Shown here piece after piece: positions 17,045 through 26,004 of a stretch of DNA of 64,000 bases. This DNA comes from CAYJAD01 sp964368075. Its GTDB lineage: Bacteria; Desulfobacterota; Desulfovibrionia; Desulfovibrionales; Desulfovibrionaceae. The position numbers and the translations under genes were made by a program. How positions within the stretch are numbered: the stretch's first letter is position 1; every line of letters starts with the position of its first letter. The stretch is from NCBI GenBank assembly GCA_964368075.1, contig CAYJAD010000007.1, positions 1 to 64,000 on the forward strand. The letters are read 5' to 3'. Under the pieces are notes generated by a model. It saw only the letters and a list, made by a program, of their open reading frames with translations. It searched no databases and was not told the DNA's origin.

Positions 17045-17902
17045 TTATCCGTAAATGCCTAAAAGTACCGCTGCCAGCACTCCCACGGCAATAAATCCAT
17101 TTAAAGTGAAAAAAGCCATATTTACACGGCTTAGGTCATCCGCCTTAACCAGTCTGTGTTCCCACAACAAAACAGCACTCATTAGAGCCCAAAGAGCATA
17201 CCACCACCACGATAAAGCGGCACTCCAGCCAGCAAGTAAGAGAAAAATGACCGTTACTACATGAGAAAAAGCGGCTATGACCAATGCTTTTTCCAGACCA
17301 AAATGTGCCGGTATAGAATATAAACCTTGCCCTCTATCAAATTCTACATCTTGGCAAGAGTAAAAAATATCAAATCCTGCCACCCAAAAGGTTACAGCAA
17401 AGAAAAAAAGTACCGGCGTCATATGCAGTTGAGGGCTTATGGATAACCAGCCTGCAAGCGGTGCCAAACCTAAGGTGGCCCCTAACCAAAAATGGCACAA
17501 CCATGTGAAGCGCTTAGTATAACTATAACAAGCGGCAAAAATGAGCGCCGGCACGCTGAGCCACAAACACAAGGTATTTAAGGCCGCACAGCTAGCTATA
17601 AAAATAAGCGCCATGACAGCACAAAAAGTTTTTGTTTGCCCTACACTAATTTCCCCTGTTACCAGCGGTCGCTTGGCAGTACGTGGGTTACATGTGTCTA
17701 TGGGTAAATCTACCAAACGATTAAAAGCCATAGCAAAAGAGCGCACAGCCACCATGGCCACTGTTAAAGCCAGTAAGGCAAACCACGATGGCAATCCCTT
17801 TTGAGCCAGAAAAATACCGGCATAAGCAAAGGGCAAAGCAAAAATAGAATGCTCAATTTTTATCATGCGACAAATAGCCGCAAAACCACCAAATACTTTC
17901 AT
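17045..17902 (-). CDS. UbiA-family prenyltransferase, probably MqnP of futalosine menaquinone synthesis
   Basis: Integral membrane enzyme that attaches a polyprenyl chain to an aromatic acid. The 285 residues have eight to nine hydrophobic helices. The first Asp motif is NRLVDLPIDTCNPR (N61, D65, D69), and the second, DVEFDRGQGLYSIP, is near residue 190; both chelate Mg2+ for the prenyl diphosphate. Desulfovibrionales make menaquinone by the futalosine route, so MqnP is more likely than ubiquinone UbiA; this is inference. The ATG follows directly on the TAG of the upstream mogA-like gene, showing coupling. Confidence 0.85.
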   Translation of the reverse strand: MKVFGGFAAICRMIKIEHSIFALPFAYAGIFLAQKGLPSWFALLALTVAMVAVRSFAMAFNRLVDLPIDTCNPRTAKRPLVTGEISVGQTKTFCAVMALIFIASCAALNTLCLWLSVPALIFAACYSYTKRFTWLCHFWLGATLGLAPLAGWLSISPQLHMTPVLFFFAVTFWVAGFDIFYSCQDVEFDRGQGLYSIPAHFGLEKALVIAAFSHVVTVIFLLLAGWSAALSWWWYALWALMSAVLLWEHRLVKADDLSRVNMAFFTLNGFIAVGVLAAVLLGIYG

Positions 17903-18667
17903 CTAGCCTCCACAGTCCACGCCTTCTACATGAATTTTATCTAAAGCATGGGGCAAGGCTGCAAGTATGGCCTCCAGATTTTCCCCCACTGCTTTCACAC
18001 TACCCGGTAAATTTATGCATAAACATCTGCCAACAAGTCCCACCATGGCACGCGAAAGCGCCGCATGCGGTGTTTTTTGCAAACTGGCTTGCATCATCAT
18101 TTGTTCAAAGCCTGTTAGGCGCGTATCTAAAATTTTTTCCATGGCGTGTGGCGTTACGTCGCGCGGACCAATGCCAGTTCCGCCTGTAGTAACAATAATA
18201 TGATAATCTTGCCCAAAGGCTAATTCTAAAATCAGCGATTGTAGGGCCTGCGCATCATCAGGTAATAAAAAGCCTTGCTCGTGGCATAAAGGCAGCGCAG
18301 GGCGTAGTGTTTCTGCTATCAGCGGACCACTTTTATCTTGTCGCTTGCCCTGAGACCCTTTATCCGAAAGGGTTATCCATGCTAAAGCAAAGCCTTGCCT
18401 TTGTGGCTGCACAGACAGCTCTTGGGCGCTTATTATATTTTCATGTGCTTTAAGTAAGGGGAAATACGTAGCATGCTCTTCACAGGTCGTCCATAGCATA
18501 CGCCCCACCACGGTGAAAAGCGCTTGTTCTTCACAATACAAGACAGTTCCTATGGGGAGTAAAGGTAATACAGAGCCCACATAGCTATGGCTTGGCAAAG
18601 AAAGCTTTGAAGCAGGGCATAGAGGAAGAACCTCATTGGGGGAACAGGTATGGGAAATAATTTTCAT
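17903..18667 (-). CDS. MogA/MoaB-type molybdopterin adenylyltransferase with N-terminal extension
   Basis: Works in molybdenum/tungsten cofactor synthesis by activating molybdopterin with AMP before metal insertion. I start at the ATG at 18667 (MKIISHT; GTGAGT upstream), giving 254 residues. The MogA fold begins near residue 110 (WITLSDKGSQG), with the hallmark TTGGTGIGPRDVTP and a late LPGS. Standard MogA is about 160-195 residues. The extra 100 N-terminal residues look like a small beta domain, as in some Desulfovibrio homologues, but I cannot assign it. First gene of mogA-prenyltransferase-darP. Sulfate reducers need the cofactor for formate dehydrogenases. Confidence 0.85.
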   Translation of the reverse strand: MKIISHTCSPNEVLPLCPASKLSLPSHSYVGSVLPLLPIGTVLYCEEQALFTVVGRMLWTTCEEHATYFPLLKAHENIISAQELSVQPQRQGFALAWITLSDKGSQGKRQDKSGPLIAETLRPALPLCHEQGFLLPDDAQALQSLILELAFGQDYHIIVTTGGTGIGPRDVTPHAMEKILDTRLTGFEQMMMQASLQKTPHAALSRAMVGLVGRCLCINLPGSVKAVGENLEAILAALPHALDKIHVEGVDCGG

Positions 18668-18893
18668 AGTGTACTCACAGATAAAATATCCGATGCAGTG
18701 TAATGAGGTTTGCCAGAAAACACAATGCATGACTATGAGCATACCTTAAAATTACTGTAAGAAATCCCATTGCCAGTAGTAAAAAATATCAGTACAAAAG
18801 CGCAGAACATGACGCATATAAAAAAACTTTGTCATGGCCGTAATAAAATATTTACTGGTGTACGAATTTTTATATACCGAATAAGGAGTCCAT

Positions 18894-19391
18894 ATGTCAC
18901 ACAGTCAAGATAATACCGCACACTTACGCAGTTTAGGTAAAGGAAAAATGCCTGAAATTCAAGACCCGCCCGGCCTTGCCCAGTTGGAGTCCTTCCCTAA
19001 TTGTTACCCTGACAGAGATTATATTGTAAGTATTGCCTTTCCAGAATTTACCTCTTTATGCCCTGTAACAGGACAACCGGATTTTGGAACCATTGTCATG
19101 GAATACATTCCTGATGAAAAATGTGTGGAGTCTAAAAGCTTTAAACTATATATGTTTGCCTACCGCAGTCATCATTCTTTTATGGAAACTATCACCAATG
19201 CCATGCTTGACCATATGTGGGAATTGCTAGAGCCACGTTGGTGCCGCATTAAAGGTATTTTTGCCGCTAGAGGCGCCACCCATTTGCATGTGTATGCAGA
19301 ACGTTATAAAGACCTTCCTGAAAATAAAAAAGCGGAAGTTCAGCGCCTTGTACAAGAATGGAAACAAGACGCCACCAATAGCACATGTTAA
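18894..19391 (+). CDS. queF: NADPH-dependent 7-cyano-7-deazaguanine reductase QueF
   Basis: Reduces preQ0 to preQ1 in queuosine tRNA modification. ATAAGGAG precedes the ATG. The 165 residues contain FTSLCPVTGQPDFG, where C56 forms the thioimide with the substrate and D63 is the proton donor, then the NADPH-binding segment ESKSFKLYMFAYRSHH (the E79 region). It is the short, single-domain YkvM-type rather than the long E. coli type. I see no preQ1 riboswitch in the 150 bases upstream. Its stop overlaps the murJ start by seven bases. Confidence 0.95.
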   Translation: MSHSQDNTAHLRSLGKGKMPEIQDPPGLAQLESFPNCYPDRDYIVSIAFPEFTSLCPVTGQPDFGTIVMEYIPDEKCVESKSFKLYMFAYRSHHSFMETITNAMLDHMWELLEPRWCRIKGIFAARGATHLHVYAERYKDLPENKKAEVQRLVQEWKQDATNSTC

Positions 19392-21004
19392 GAAAAAGTA
19401 CACAAAGCATGGGTTTTGCGGCCCTGATAATGAGCATAAGTATTGTGCTTTCTCGTTTCATGGGGCTTTTACGCGATAAAGTTATTTCGTGGCAATTTGG
19501 CGCATCTCATGAGGCAGACCTCTATTTTGCCGCCTTTGTTGTACCCGACTTTATTAATTATCTTTTGGCAGGGGGCTATGTATCTATAACTTTAATGCCC
19601 CTTCTTTCGCGGCGCTTTGCTGAAGATTGCCAAGACGCTTGGCGCTTTTTTTCCGCAGTTTTTTGGTGGGCGCTTTTTGCCGTGGCCACGCTTACCTGCA
19701 TAGCGTGGATTTGGGCCGAACCCCTAGCAAAAATTGTAGCGCCGGGTTTTGATGTAGAACAAAGTGCGCGCTTAGCCTACTTCTTACGCCTTATTTTACC
19801 AGGGCAAATTTTCTTTGTGAGCGGTGCTTGCTTTTCGGCCCTGCTTTTTTTACGAAAGCAATTTTATGTGCCAGCACTGACACCACTTATTTACAATGGA
19901 TGCATAATACTCTGTGGTATGGCTTTACCCTACTTTGGACTGGCTGACGGCATGGTAGGTTTTTGCATAGGTGTAAGCCTTGGTGCCGGAATTGGCGCCT
20001 TTGCCCTCCCCTATTGGGCGGCTTTACGACAAGACAATACAAAGCAGCAAGATGCAGCCCCCCCTGCCGGAGGCGTAGGTGTGGCCTTATTAAGTCCGCG
20101 CTGGGGAAACTTGCGCCACCCGCTATTACGTTCTTTTTTATACATGGCTTTGCCTCTCATGCTAGGACAATCCGTGGTTATGCTCAACGAGCAATTTATG
20201 CGTATTTTTGGATCCTTGGTGGGCGATGGAGCCATCTCTTTACTCAGCTATGCCAGACGCATTTCGCAAGTACCTGTAGGCATGGTGGGGCAAGCCATGG
20301 CTGTGGCTTCCTATCCATTTTTAGCGGCTTTGGCCTCAAAAAAAGATTTTGGCACCTTTCAGAAAACATTACACTCGGCTATGCACACCAGCACCATTTT
20401 GCTTTTACCCATAAGTGCTTGGATGATAGCCACGGCCTTACCGTGCATGGGTTTTATTTTTGAGGGAGGGGATTTTTCAGCGCAAGATACAGCACTTTCA
20501 GCCCCTCTATTGCAACTTATGCTTTTGGCTGTTCCACTTTGGGGTGTGCAAATGGTACTGGGGCGTGCTTTTTATGCCCTTGGAGACACCTTGACACCTG
20601 CCTTATGTGGCACGGCTATCACGCTTATTTCTTTGCCTATTTTCTACTATTCCTTGCCTTATGGCGCCATGGGTATTGCCGTGGTAAGCTTAGCAGGTGT
20701 TATAGCCTATGTCATTATTATCATGTATATATGGCAAAAGAAACAAGGCAAATCGGCCTTTGCTGGCCTTGGGAAAAGTGTGGGTCAAGCTTTAGGGCTT
20801 TCGTGTCTATGTGGTGCTGTGGCATGGCTAAGCAGTAATGCCATTCTTACCTACAGCGCGCAGCTGGGGTCTGTGTGGCCTTATATCTTAGCCCTTGCAG
20901 GAAGTGGGATAGTTTTTGGGCTTAGCTATGCCGGTCTTGCATTAGCGCTATGCCCTGCGTTGCTGGCACCGGTGCTTTCTCGAATGCAGCGCTTTCGTAA
21001 GTAA
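19385..21004 (+). CDS. murJ: Lipid II flippase MurJ
   Basis: Moves lipid II across the inner membrane for peptidoglycan synthesis. The 539 residues have 13-14 hydrophobic helices. The N-terminus shows the family pattern with SRFMGLLRDKV and WQFGASHEADLYFAAFVVPD, and charged residues in the central cavity helices (e.g. NEQFMRIFGS) are kept. The ATG overlaps queF (ATGTTAA) and has little ribosome site of its own, so translation probably depends on coupling. A G-rich stem-loop separates it from convergent metG. Confidence 0.94.
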   Translation: MLRKSTQSMGFAALIMSISIVLSRFMGLLRDKVISWQFGASHEADLYFAAFVVPDFINYLLAGGYVSITLMPLLSRRFAEDCQDAWRFFSAVFWWALFAVATLTCIAWIWAEPLAKIVAPGFDVEQSARLAYFLRLILPGQIFFVSGACFSALLFLRKQFYVPALTPLIYNGCIILCGMALPYFGLADGMVGFCIGVSLGAGIGAFALPYWAALRQDNTKQQDAAPPAGGVGVALLSPRWGNLRHPLLRSFLYMALPLMLGQSVVMLNEQFMRIFGSLVGDGAISLLSYARRISQVPVGMVGQAMAVASYPFLAALASKKDFGTFQKTLHSAMHTSTILLLPISAWMIATALPCMGFIFEGGDFSAQDTALSAPLLQLMLLAVPLWGVQMVLGRAFYALGDTLTPALCGTAITLISLPIFYYSLPYGAMGIAVVSLAGVIAYVIIIMYIWQKKQGKSAFAGLGKSVGQALGLSCLCGAVAWLSSNAILTYSAQLGSVWPYILALAGSGIVFGLSYAGLALALCPALLAPVLSRMQRFRK

Positions 21005-21031
21005 TTTTTGAATATTAATTGATTATTTTTT

Positions 21032-21112
21032 TTTGAGGGGGGAAGGGGCACTTTCCTCTAAAGAGACAAGAGCCCCTCCCCCCCTCAAACTTCTCCCATT
21101 CCCTCAAAACGC
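21032..21112. repeat. G-rich stem-loop repeat, copy B
   Basis: TTTGAGGGGGGAAGGGGC (21032-21049) pairs with GCCCCTCCCCCCCTCAAA (21072-21089), and CCTCAAAACGC follows, the inverse of the TTTTGA boundary seen in other copies. It lies between convergent murJ and metG and likely terminates both. Confidence 0.8.
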
Positions 21113-21184
21113 TTTCATCATTACAGCAGTAGTAAGACCGTGAGAATTTGAGTATGGTTTATATTTAGCCACTATCAGCGCTTG

Positions 21185-23152
21185 CTATGAAATGGTACTG
21201 CCGTCGGGTACTGCACCGGAAACCGTGAGTAACTCAAGCTTTCCGTCTTTTTCTGCTGTTAATACCATGCCATGTGATACAAGGCCACGTATGGTGCGTG
21301 GCGCCAAGTTAGTCACCACACATACTTGCTTACCCACAAGGCTCTCCGGCGCAAAAAATTCTGCCAAGCCGGATAGGATTTGCCGCGGCTGTTCTTCCCC
21401 TAAGGAAATTTCAAAGCGTAAGAGTTTATCAGCATTGGGATGCTTTTCTGCGTGCACGATGGTTCCCACACGCATATCCACTTTTTTGAAATCATCAAAA
21501 GAGACATTGGCAATACTTTCGGGCTCTGAAGTTTTTTCAGCATTTTTTTCTTGCTTTTGTGCCACATTTTTAGCTTTTTCAACTTTAGGGGCTTTCTCTT
21601 TTTTTGCAGCTTTTTCAGGTTTAGGCACGTCTATACGGGGGAAAAGGTTAGAGGCTTCAGCCAAAGTGGTTCCCACAGCAAGACTACCCCAGCTTTTTAG
21701 CTCTGCCTGTAAATCAGGGGTACTTACGGCCTCTTGCCCCAACTGCTCTAACATAGTTGTGGCGGCTTGTGGCATGACTGGCCACACTGCCAAAGCAATT
21801 TTACGCAAAGATTCTAGCAAAGTATACATTACCGCCGTAAGACGTTCCATATTGCCTTGCTTTGCCAGTGCCCAAGGAGCTTGGGTGTCAACATACTTAT
21901 TTAGCGAGCGCACAAAATCCCATAAGGCGTCCAAGCCTTGCGAAAAGCGCACGCAAGAAAATAATTGTATGTAATTTTGTAAGGCATCGATGGCGGCTTG
22001 GCGTACCACAGCGTCATCTTCTGTTTCGTGCAAAGGTTTAGGAACCATACCATTAAAGTATTTAGCATTCATAGAGAGCACACGGCTAAAAAGATTGCCT
22101 AAATCGTTAGCAAGATCGGCATTTATACGTGTAATCATGCCTTCTTCGGTAATGGAAGCATCGGAACCGAAATGCATTTCGCGCAAAAGGAAATAGCGAA
22201 AGGCATCTAACCCATAACGATGACTTGTTTCTAGAGGATCTACCACATTACCCAAAGATTTTGACATCTTGGTATCGCGCACCAGCCAATAGCCATGCAC
22301 ATTCAGATGCTTATATATGGGTAAATCGGCGGCTTTAAGCATGGTAGGCCAAAAGACAGCATGCGGCTTTAAAATATCCTTGGCCACAAGATGCTCTGCA
22401 GGCCAGTAGTGCGCATAGTCTTCGCTTTCAGGCCAATCTATGGCACTGATATAGTTAATCAACGCATCAAACCACACATAGCAAACATAGTCCGTATCAA
22501 AGGGCAATTCAATACCCCAAGTAAGACGGCTTTTAGGGCGAGAAATACATAAATCTTCAAGAGCCCCACTTTCAATCATGGCAAGCACTTCATTTTTATA
22601 GCGCTCAGGACGTATAAAATCTGGGTTAGCTTCAATATGTTCTTTCAACCATGGAAGATATTTAGACATGCGGAAAAAATAATTTTTCTCACTAATGAAT
22701 TCCGGCTTATTTAGATGCTGCGGACAAAGGCCATTTTCCAGCTCTTTTTCTGTATAAAAGCGTTCACAGCCATAGCAGTAGTGTCCGCCAAATTCACCAA
22801 AATATATGTCGCCTGCATCATAGACTTTTTGCATAAATTTTTGCACACAGGCTTTATGCTTAGGATCCGTAGTACGAATGAATTTGTCATTTTTGATGCG
22901 CAAATCTTGCCATAGTTGTTGAAATTGACCGCTTATGCCATCCACAAAAGCTTGCGGCTCAAGCCCTGCCTTTTCAGCGGCTTGCACAATTTTATCACCA
23001 TGTTCATCAGTGCCTGTCAAAAACAAGCTTTCTTTACCAAGACTACGGTGAAAACGGGCTAAGGTATCTGCCACAATGGTGGTATAAGCGTGCCCAAGAT
23101 GCGGTTTTGCATTCACATAATAAATGGGGGTGGTAATGTAAAATGATGACAC
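21185..23152 (-). CDS. metG: Methionyl-tRNA synthetase
   Basis: Charges tRNA-Met. The start is a GTG at 23152, with AAAGGAAT nine or so bases upstream; no ATG fits. The 655 residues hold the class I HIGH-type motif HLGHA (18-22), a zinc-knuckle CYGC plus CPQH near residues 127-147, KMSKS at about 295-299, an anticodon-binding helical domain, a Lys/Ala/Glu-rich linker (about 510-555), and a C-terminal EMAP/Trbp111-type tRNA-binding OB domain beginning FDDFKKVDMRVG. It is 24 bases after ricT in one transcript. Confidence 0.97.
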   Translation of the reverse strand: MSSFYITTPIYYVNAKPHLGHAYTTIVADTLARFHRSLGKESLFLTGTDEHGDKIVQAAEKAGLEPQAFVDGISGQFQQLWQDLRIKNDKFIRTTDPKHKACVQKFMQKVYDAGDIYFGEFGGHYCYGCERFYTEKELENGLCPQHLNKPEFISEKNYFFRMSKYLPWLKEHIEANPDFIRPERYKNEVLAMIESGALEDLCISRPKSRLTWGIELPFDTDYVCYVWFDALINYISAIDWPESEDYAHYWPAEHLVAKDILKPHAVFWPTMLKAADLPIYKHLNVHGYWLVRDTKMSKSLGNVVDPLETSHRYGLDAFRYFLLREMHFGSDASITEEGMITRINADLANDLGNLFSRVLSMNAKYFNGMVPKPLHETEDDAVVRQAAIDALQNYIQLFSCVRFSQGLDALWDFVRSLNKYVDTQAPWALAKQGNMERLTAVMYTLLESLRKIALAVWPVMPQAATTMLEQLGQEAVSTPDLQAELKSWGSLAVGTTLAEASNLFPRIDVPKPEKAAKKEKAPKVEKAKNVAQKQEKNAEKTSEPESIANVSFDDFKKVDMRVGTIVHAEKHPNADKLLRFEISLGEEQPRQILSGLAEFFAPESLVGKQVCVVTNLAPRTIRGLVSHGMVLTAEKDGKLELLTVSGAVPDGSTIS

Positions 23153-23176
23153 AATATATTCCTTTTTCTTCTGATT

Positions 23177-24427
23177 TTACTTATTTTTCTTAGGGGCTAA
23201 GCCAAAAATACCGCCCTGATCTTGTTGTTCAGCCACATCTTCTTGCTCCGCTTGTTCTTGGACAACAGGAGCTTTTGTTGAGACATCCTGACTTGCTTGA
23301 ACATGCTGCTCTACACCAACACTTTTACCCGCTTTACCGCCAGGCTTTTGCTGCTTTCGCTTTCCACTGCCCTTGCCTTTATCTGGCATATGCGTCCCTT
23401 TTTTCTGCCCATGCCCCGTATGATTTTTTTCAGCAGGGCTTTCTTCTTCAGCATCGACAATATGATCTAAGTCTAAAGGCTTCTTTATGGCAGGACTATA
23501 GGGATCTTCTGTATAAGCAAAAGCATCATCGTCTAAATTGTCCATAGTGACCACCAAAAGGCCATCCCCTTGGGGAGCATTTTTCTTTGAGGCTTTTTGC
23601 TGTTGCCCCCCACCTTGCGGCGAATCGGGACGCCGTGGATTAATTGCTTGCCAATCTTCTAAGGTAATTTCTACTTCTTCATTATTTTCATTAAGCACCA
23701 CCACCGCATTGCGAAACATATTAGAACGCAATACTTTCATGGAACCTTGAAGAGTTTGGTATTTTTTACCTAATTTAGGGCATTGATTATGGAAATTATC
23801 GTAATTTTCTTGTTCAAAAGACAAGCAACAAAGCAACCTTCCGCAAATACCGGATATTTTTACCGGATTCAGAAAAAGACTTTGCTCTTTGGCCATGCGT
23901 ATGGTTACAGGGGCAAATTTGCGTAAGTAACGTCTGCAACAACACACCATACCGCAAGAGCCCACAGCGCCCACCATTTGCGTTTCATGGCGTACACCAA
24001 TTTGCCGCAATTCTATGCGGGTGCGGTATTCGCGCACTAAATCTTTGACCAATTCACGAAAATCTATACGCAAGGGGGCGGTAAAGTAGAAAATAAATTT
24101 ACTGCGATCAAAGAAAATTTCTACATCTACCAACTTCATATCCAATTCACGTTCAGCAATGCATTGCTTGCAATAGCTGAAAGCCTCCTTGGTCATTTGA
24201 CTATTATCTTGTGCCATTTGACAATCTTCTGCTGAAGCTATGCGCAAAACAGGAGATAGGGTCATATTTTGCATATCTGCGGGCAAGGTATCGCGCAAAA
24301 TATCTACATGCCCAAAACCAATACCCTGCTCTGTTTCCACAATGACAGCATTGCCTTCAGATAAGGGCATTTCAGCAGAAAAAAAATACAGCTGCCCATT
24401 GGGGCGAAAACGAATTCCAACAATCAT
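23177..24427 (-). CDS. ricT: RicT-like PSP1-domain Fe-S protein
   Basis: I start at the ATG at 24427 (MIVGIRFRPNG), giving 416 residues; longer starts lack a site. The PSP1 domain spans about 1-260. Cysteine groups CGMVCCC and CGRLLCC, with further Cys at about residue 95, match the RicT/YaaT family. In Bacillus, RicT binds Fe-S clusters in a complex that helps RNase Y; in other bacteria it sits near DNA polymerase and metG genes, as here. Residues about 270-416 are a Lys/Gln/Glu-rich disordered tail, longer than usual. The role in this organism is inferred from the family. Confidence 0.88.
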   Translation of the reverse strand: MIVGIRFRPNGQLYFFSAEMPLSEGNAVIVETEQGIGFGHVDILRDTLPADMQNMTLSPVLRIASAEDCQMAQDNSQMTKEAFSYCKQCIAERELDMKLVDVEIFFDRSKFIFYFTAPLRIDFRELVKDLVREYRTRIELRQIGVRHETQMVGAVGSCGMVCCCRRYLRKFAPVTIRMAKEQSLFLNPVKISGICGRLLCCLSFEQENYDNFHNQCPKLGKKYQTLQGSMKVLRSNMFRNAVVVLNENNEEVEITLEDWQAINPRRPDSPQGGGQQQKASKKNAPQGDGLLVVTMDNLDDDAFAYTEDPYSPAIKKPLDLDHIVDAEEESPAEKNHTGHGQKKGTHMPDKGKGSGKRKQQKPGGKAGKSVGVEQHVQASQDVSTKAPVVQEQAEQEDVAEQQDQGGIFGLAPKKNK

Positions 24428-24538
24428 ATATAGATACCTTATAAGGAGTAAAAACTTCAATTCATTAAAAAAACATGTGAAGCCCTTCATTTTCAATCAC
24501 TTTTGCACTTCTGTCAACTAAAGAAAATACCAAAAGAA

Positions 24539-24573
24539 AAACCTCTGCGCACTGTAAATGGTGGCAGAGGTTT
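24539..24573 (-). terminator. Terminator of the DUF1036 gene
   Basis: AAACCTCTGC (24539-24548) pairs with GCAGAGGTTT (24564-24573); on the minus strand a T-rich run follows. It shares the CCTCTGCGCA stem with 3328-3358. Confidence 0.75.
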
Positions 24574-24610
24574 AAAAGGATAAAAGATATTTTAAATAAA
24601 CGAGCACATA

Positions 24611-25051
24611 CTATCTATTATAATTAAAAGTATAAGTAAAGTTCGTGGAATTGCCTATACTTGTATGGTTAAAGCGTAAATCTCTTTGATTGGAACCTCT
24701 TGGAATATTAGGATGGATTGCCTTAAAGCCTTCACGCACAACAGTATATGTCCTGTCATTGCGATCATTTGAGCTACCAGTCCATCTAGATTTATTACCC
24801 TCTGCATATAAATATATATTACTAGAACGAATATTAAAATTAACACTTCTCCGTCCTCTGGCATTTACCTTCCACCAACCACGCACCAGCCAGTCTTTAT
24901 TTGGACTTTGGTATGTTATAGCCACATAAATAGTAAAAGGAGCTCGGTTAACAAAGGTTAACTTTCTGTTTTGTGCATCTGCCATGTCTGGCATACAAAG
25001 AAAAAAGCTTAGAATAATAGCTAAACAGCCTAAAAAATGTCTTCTTTTCAT
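24611..25051 (-). CDS. Secreted DUF1036-type protein
   Basis: 146 residues with AGGAGG before the ATG. A signal peptide (basic MKRRHF, hydrophobic core, cleavage near ADAQ) is followed by a small beta domain: NRAPFTIYVAITYQ, WLVRGWWKVNARG and YLYAEGN are the pattern of DUF1036, a family of small periplasmic or secreted proteins with an N..P..V.VAI.Y and W...GWW core. Function is not known. It is a single gene with its own terminator, between ricT and fabI. Confidence 0.8.
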   Translation of the reverse strand: MKRRHFLGCLAIILSFFLCMPDMADAQNRKLTFVNRAPFTIYVAITYQSPNKDWLVRGWWKVNARGRRSVNFNIRSSNIYLYAEGNKSRWTGSSNDRNDRTYTVVREGFKAIHPNIPRGSNQRDLRFNHTSIGNSTNFTYTFNYNR

Positions 25052-25132
25052 ACTTTTCCTCCTAGCAGTTTGGGTTTATATAATGCCAAAATTTATTCTA
25101 CTATGATTTTTGATGAAATATATTTAATAATA

Positions 25133-25165
25133 AAAAAAGCACTGCTTTTGGGCAAGTGCTTTTTT
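25133..25165 (-). terminator. Terminator of the hisD-purC-fabI operon
   Basis: AAAAAAGCACT pairs with AGTGCTTTTTT around an 11-base loop; read on the minus strand it ends in a T run downstream of fabI. Confidence 0.85.
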
Positions 25166-25228
25166 ACAAATAATTCACTTTTGAAAGAAAAGTTCGAAAA
25201 TAATAAGCTTTATTTCATTTATAGAAAA

Positions 25229-25993
25229 TTAAATTCCCATAATGTTATAGCCGCTGTCGACATATAAAATTTGCCCAGTCACCGCGGCTGAGAGGTCTGA
25301 GCCCAAGAATACGGCAGCACCGCCCACGTCGGTAGTGGTAACATTGCGACGCAATGGGGCATGTTCGTCAATATGCGAAAAAATATTTTTTAAACTTGCC
25401 ACTGCAGAAGCAGCCAAGGTTTTAATGGGGCCTGCGCTAATGGCATTAACGCGCACATTATTGACTCCTAAATCCACCGCTAAATAGCGCATAGAAGCTT
25501 CTAACCCGGCTTTGGCCACACCCATAACATTATAACCAGGTAGTACTCTTTGTGAGCCATTGTAGGTCATGGTAATCACAGAGGCGCCGTCAGTGAGTAA
25601 AGGTTCAAAGGCCTTGCATACAGCCGTTAAAGAATAAGAAGAAACTTCTTGAGCCAAAGCATACCCATCGCGCCCAGTATCTACAAAGCGACCTTGCAAG
25701 TCTTCGCGATTGGCAAAAGCTACCGAATGCACCAAAATATCTACGCCGCCCCACTGTTCTTTAACAAATTGTGCGGCCTCTGCGATTTGTGCATCGTTAC
25801 AGACGTCAAGAGCTACGGTAAACTCACCGCCAAACTCTTCACTAATGGGATCCACACGTTTTTTAATGGCTTCGCCCACATAAGAAAATGCCAATCGGGC
25901 GCCTTGCTCTTTAAACGATTGAGCCACACCATAGGCAATACTTTTATTATTGGCTACACCTAAGATAAGCGCTCTCTTTCCTTGTAATAACAT
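25229..25993 (-). CDS. fabI: Enoyl-[acyl-carrier-protein] reductase (NADH) FabI
   Basis: Last reduction step of the type II fatty-acid elongation cycle. The 254 residues carry the N-terminal NADH fold (GVANNKSIAYG), S90-V-A-F, Y144 and the catalytic pair Y154 and K161 (GYNVMGVAKAGLEA), all in the FabI spacing. TAAGGAGAG precedes the ATG. It is the last of hisD-purC-fabI, with an 11-base gap after purC. Length matches the family. Confidence 0.96.
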   Translation of the reverse strand: MLLQGKRALILGVANNKSIAYGVAQSFKEQGARLAFSYVGEAIKKRVDPISEEFGGEFTVALDVCNDAQIAEAAQFVKEQWGGVDILVHSVAFANREDLQGRFVDTGRDGYALAQEVSSYSLTAVCKAFEPLLTDGASVITMTYNGSQRVLPGYNVMGVAKAGLEASMRYLAVDLGVNNVRVNAISAGPIKTLAASAVASLKNIFSHIDEHAPLRRNVTTTDVGGAAVFLGSDLSAAVTGQILYVDSGYNIMGI

Positions 25994-26004
25994 GCTCTCT
26001 CTCC

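Noticed and set aside
18743..18893. preQ1 riboswitch upstream of queF
   Set aside because: I looked for the conserved hairpin and the A-rich tail before the ribosome site and did not find them.
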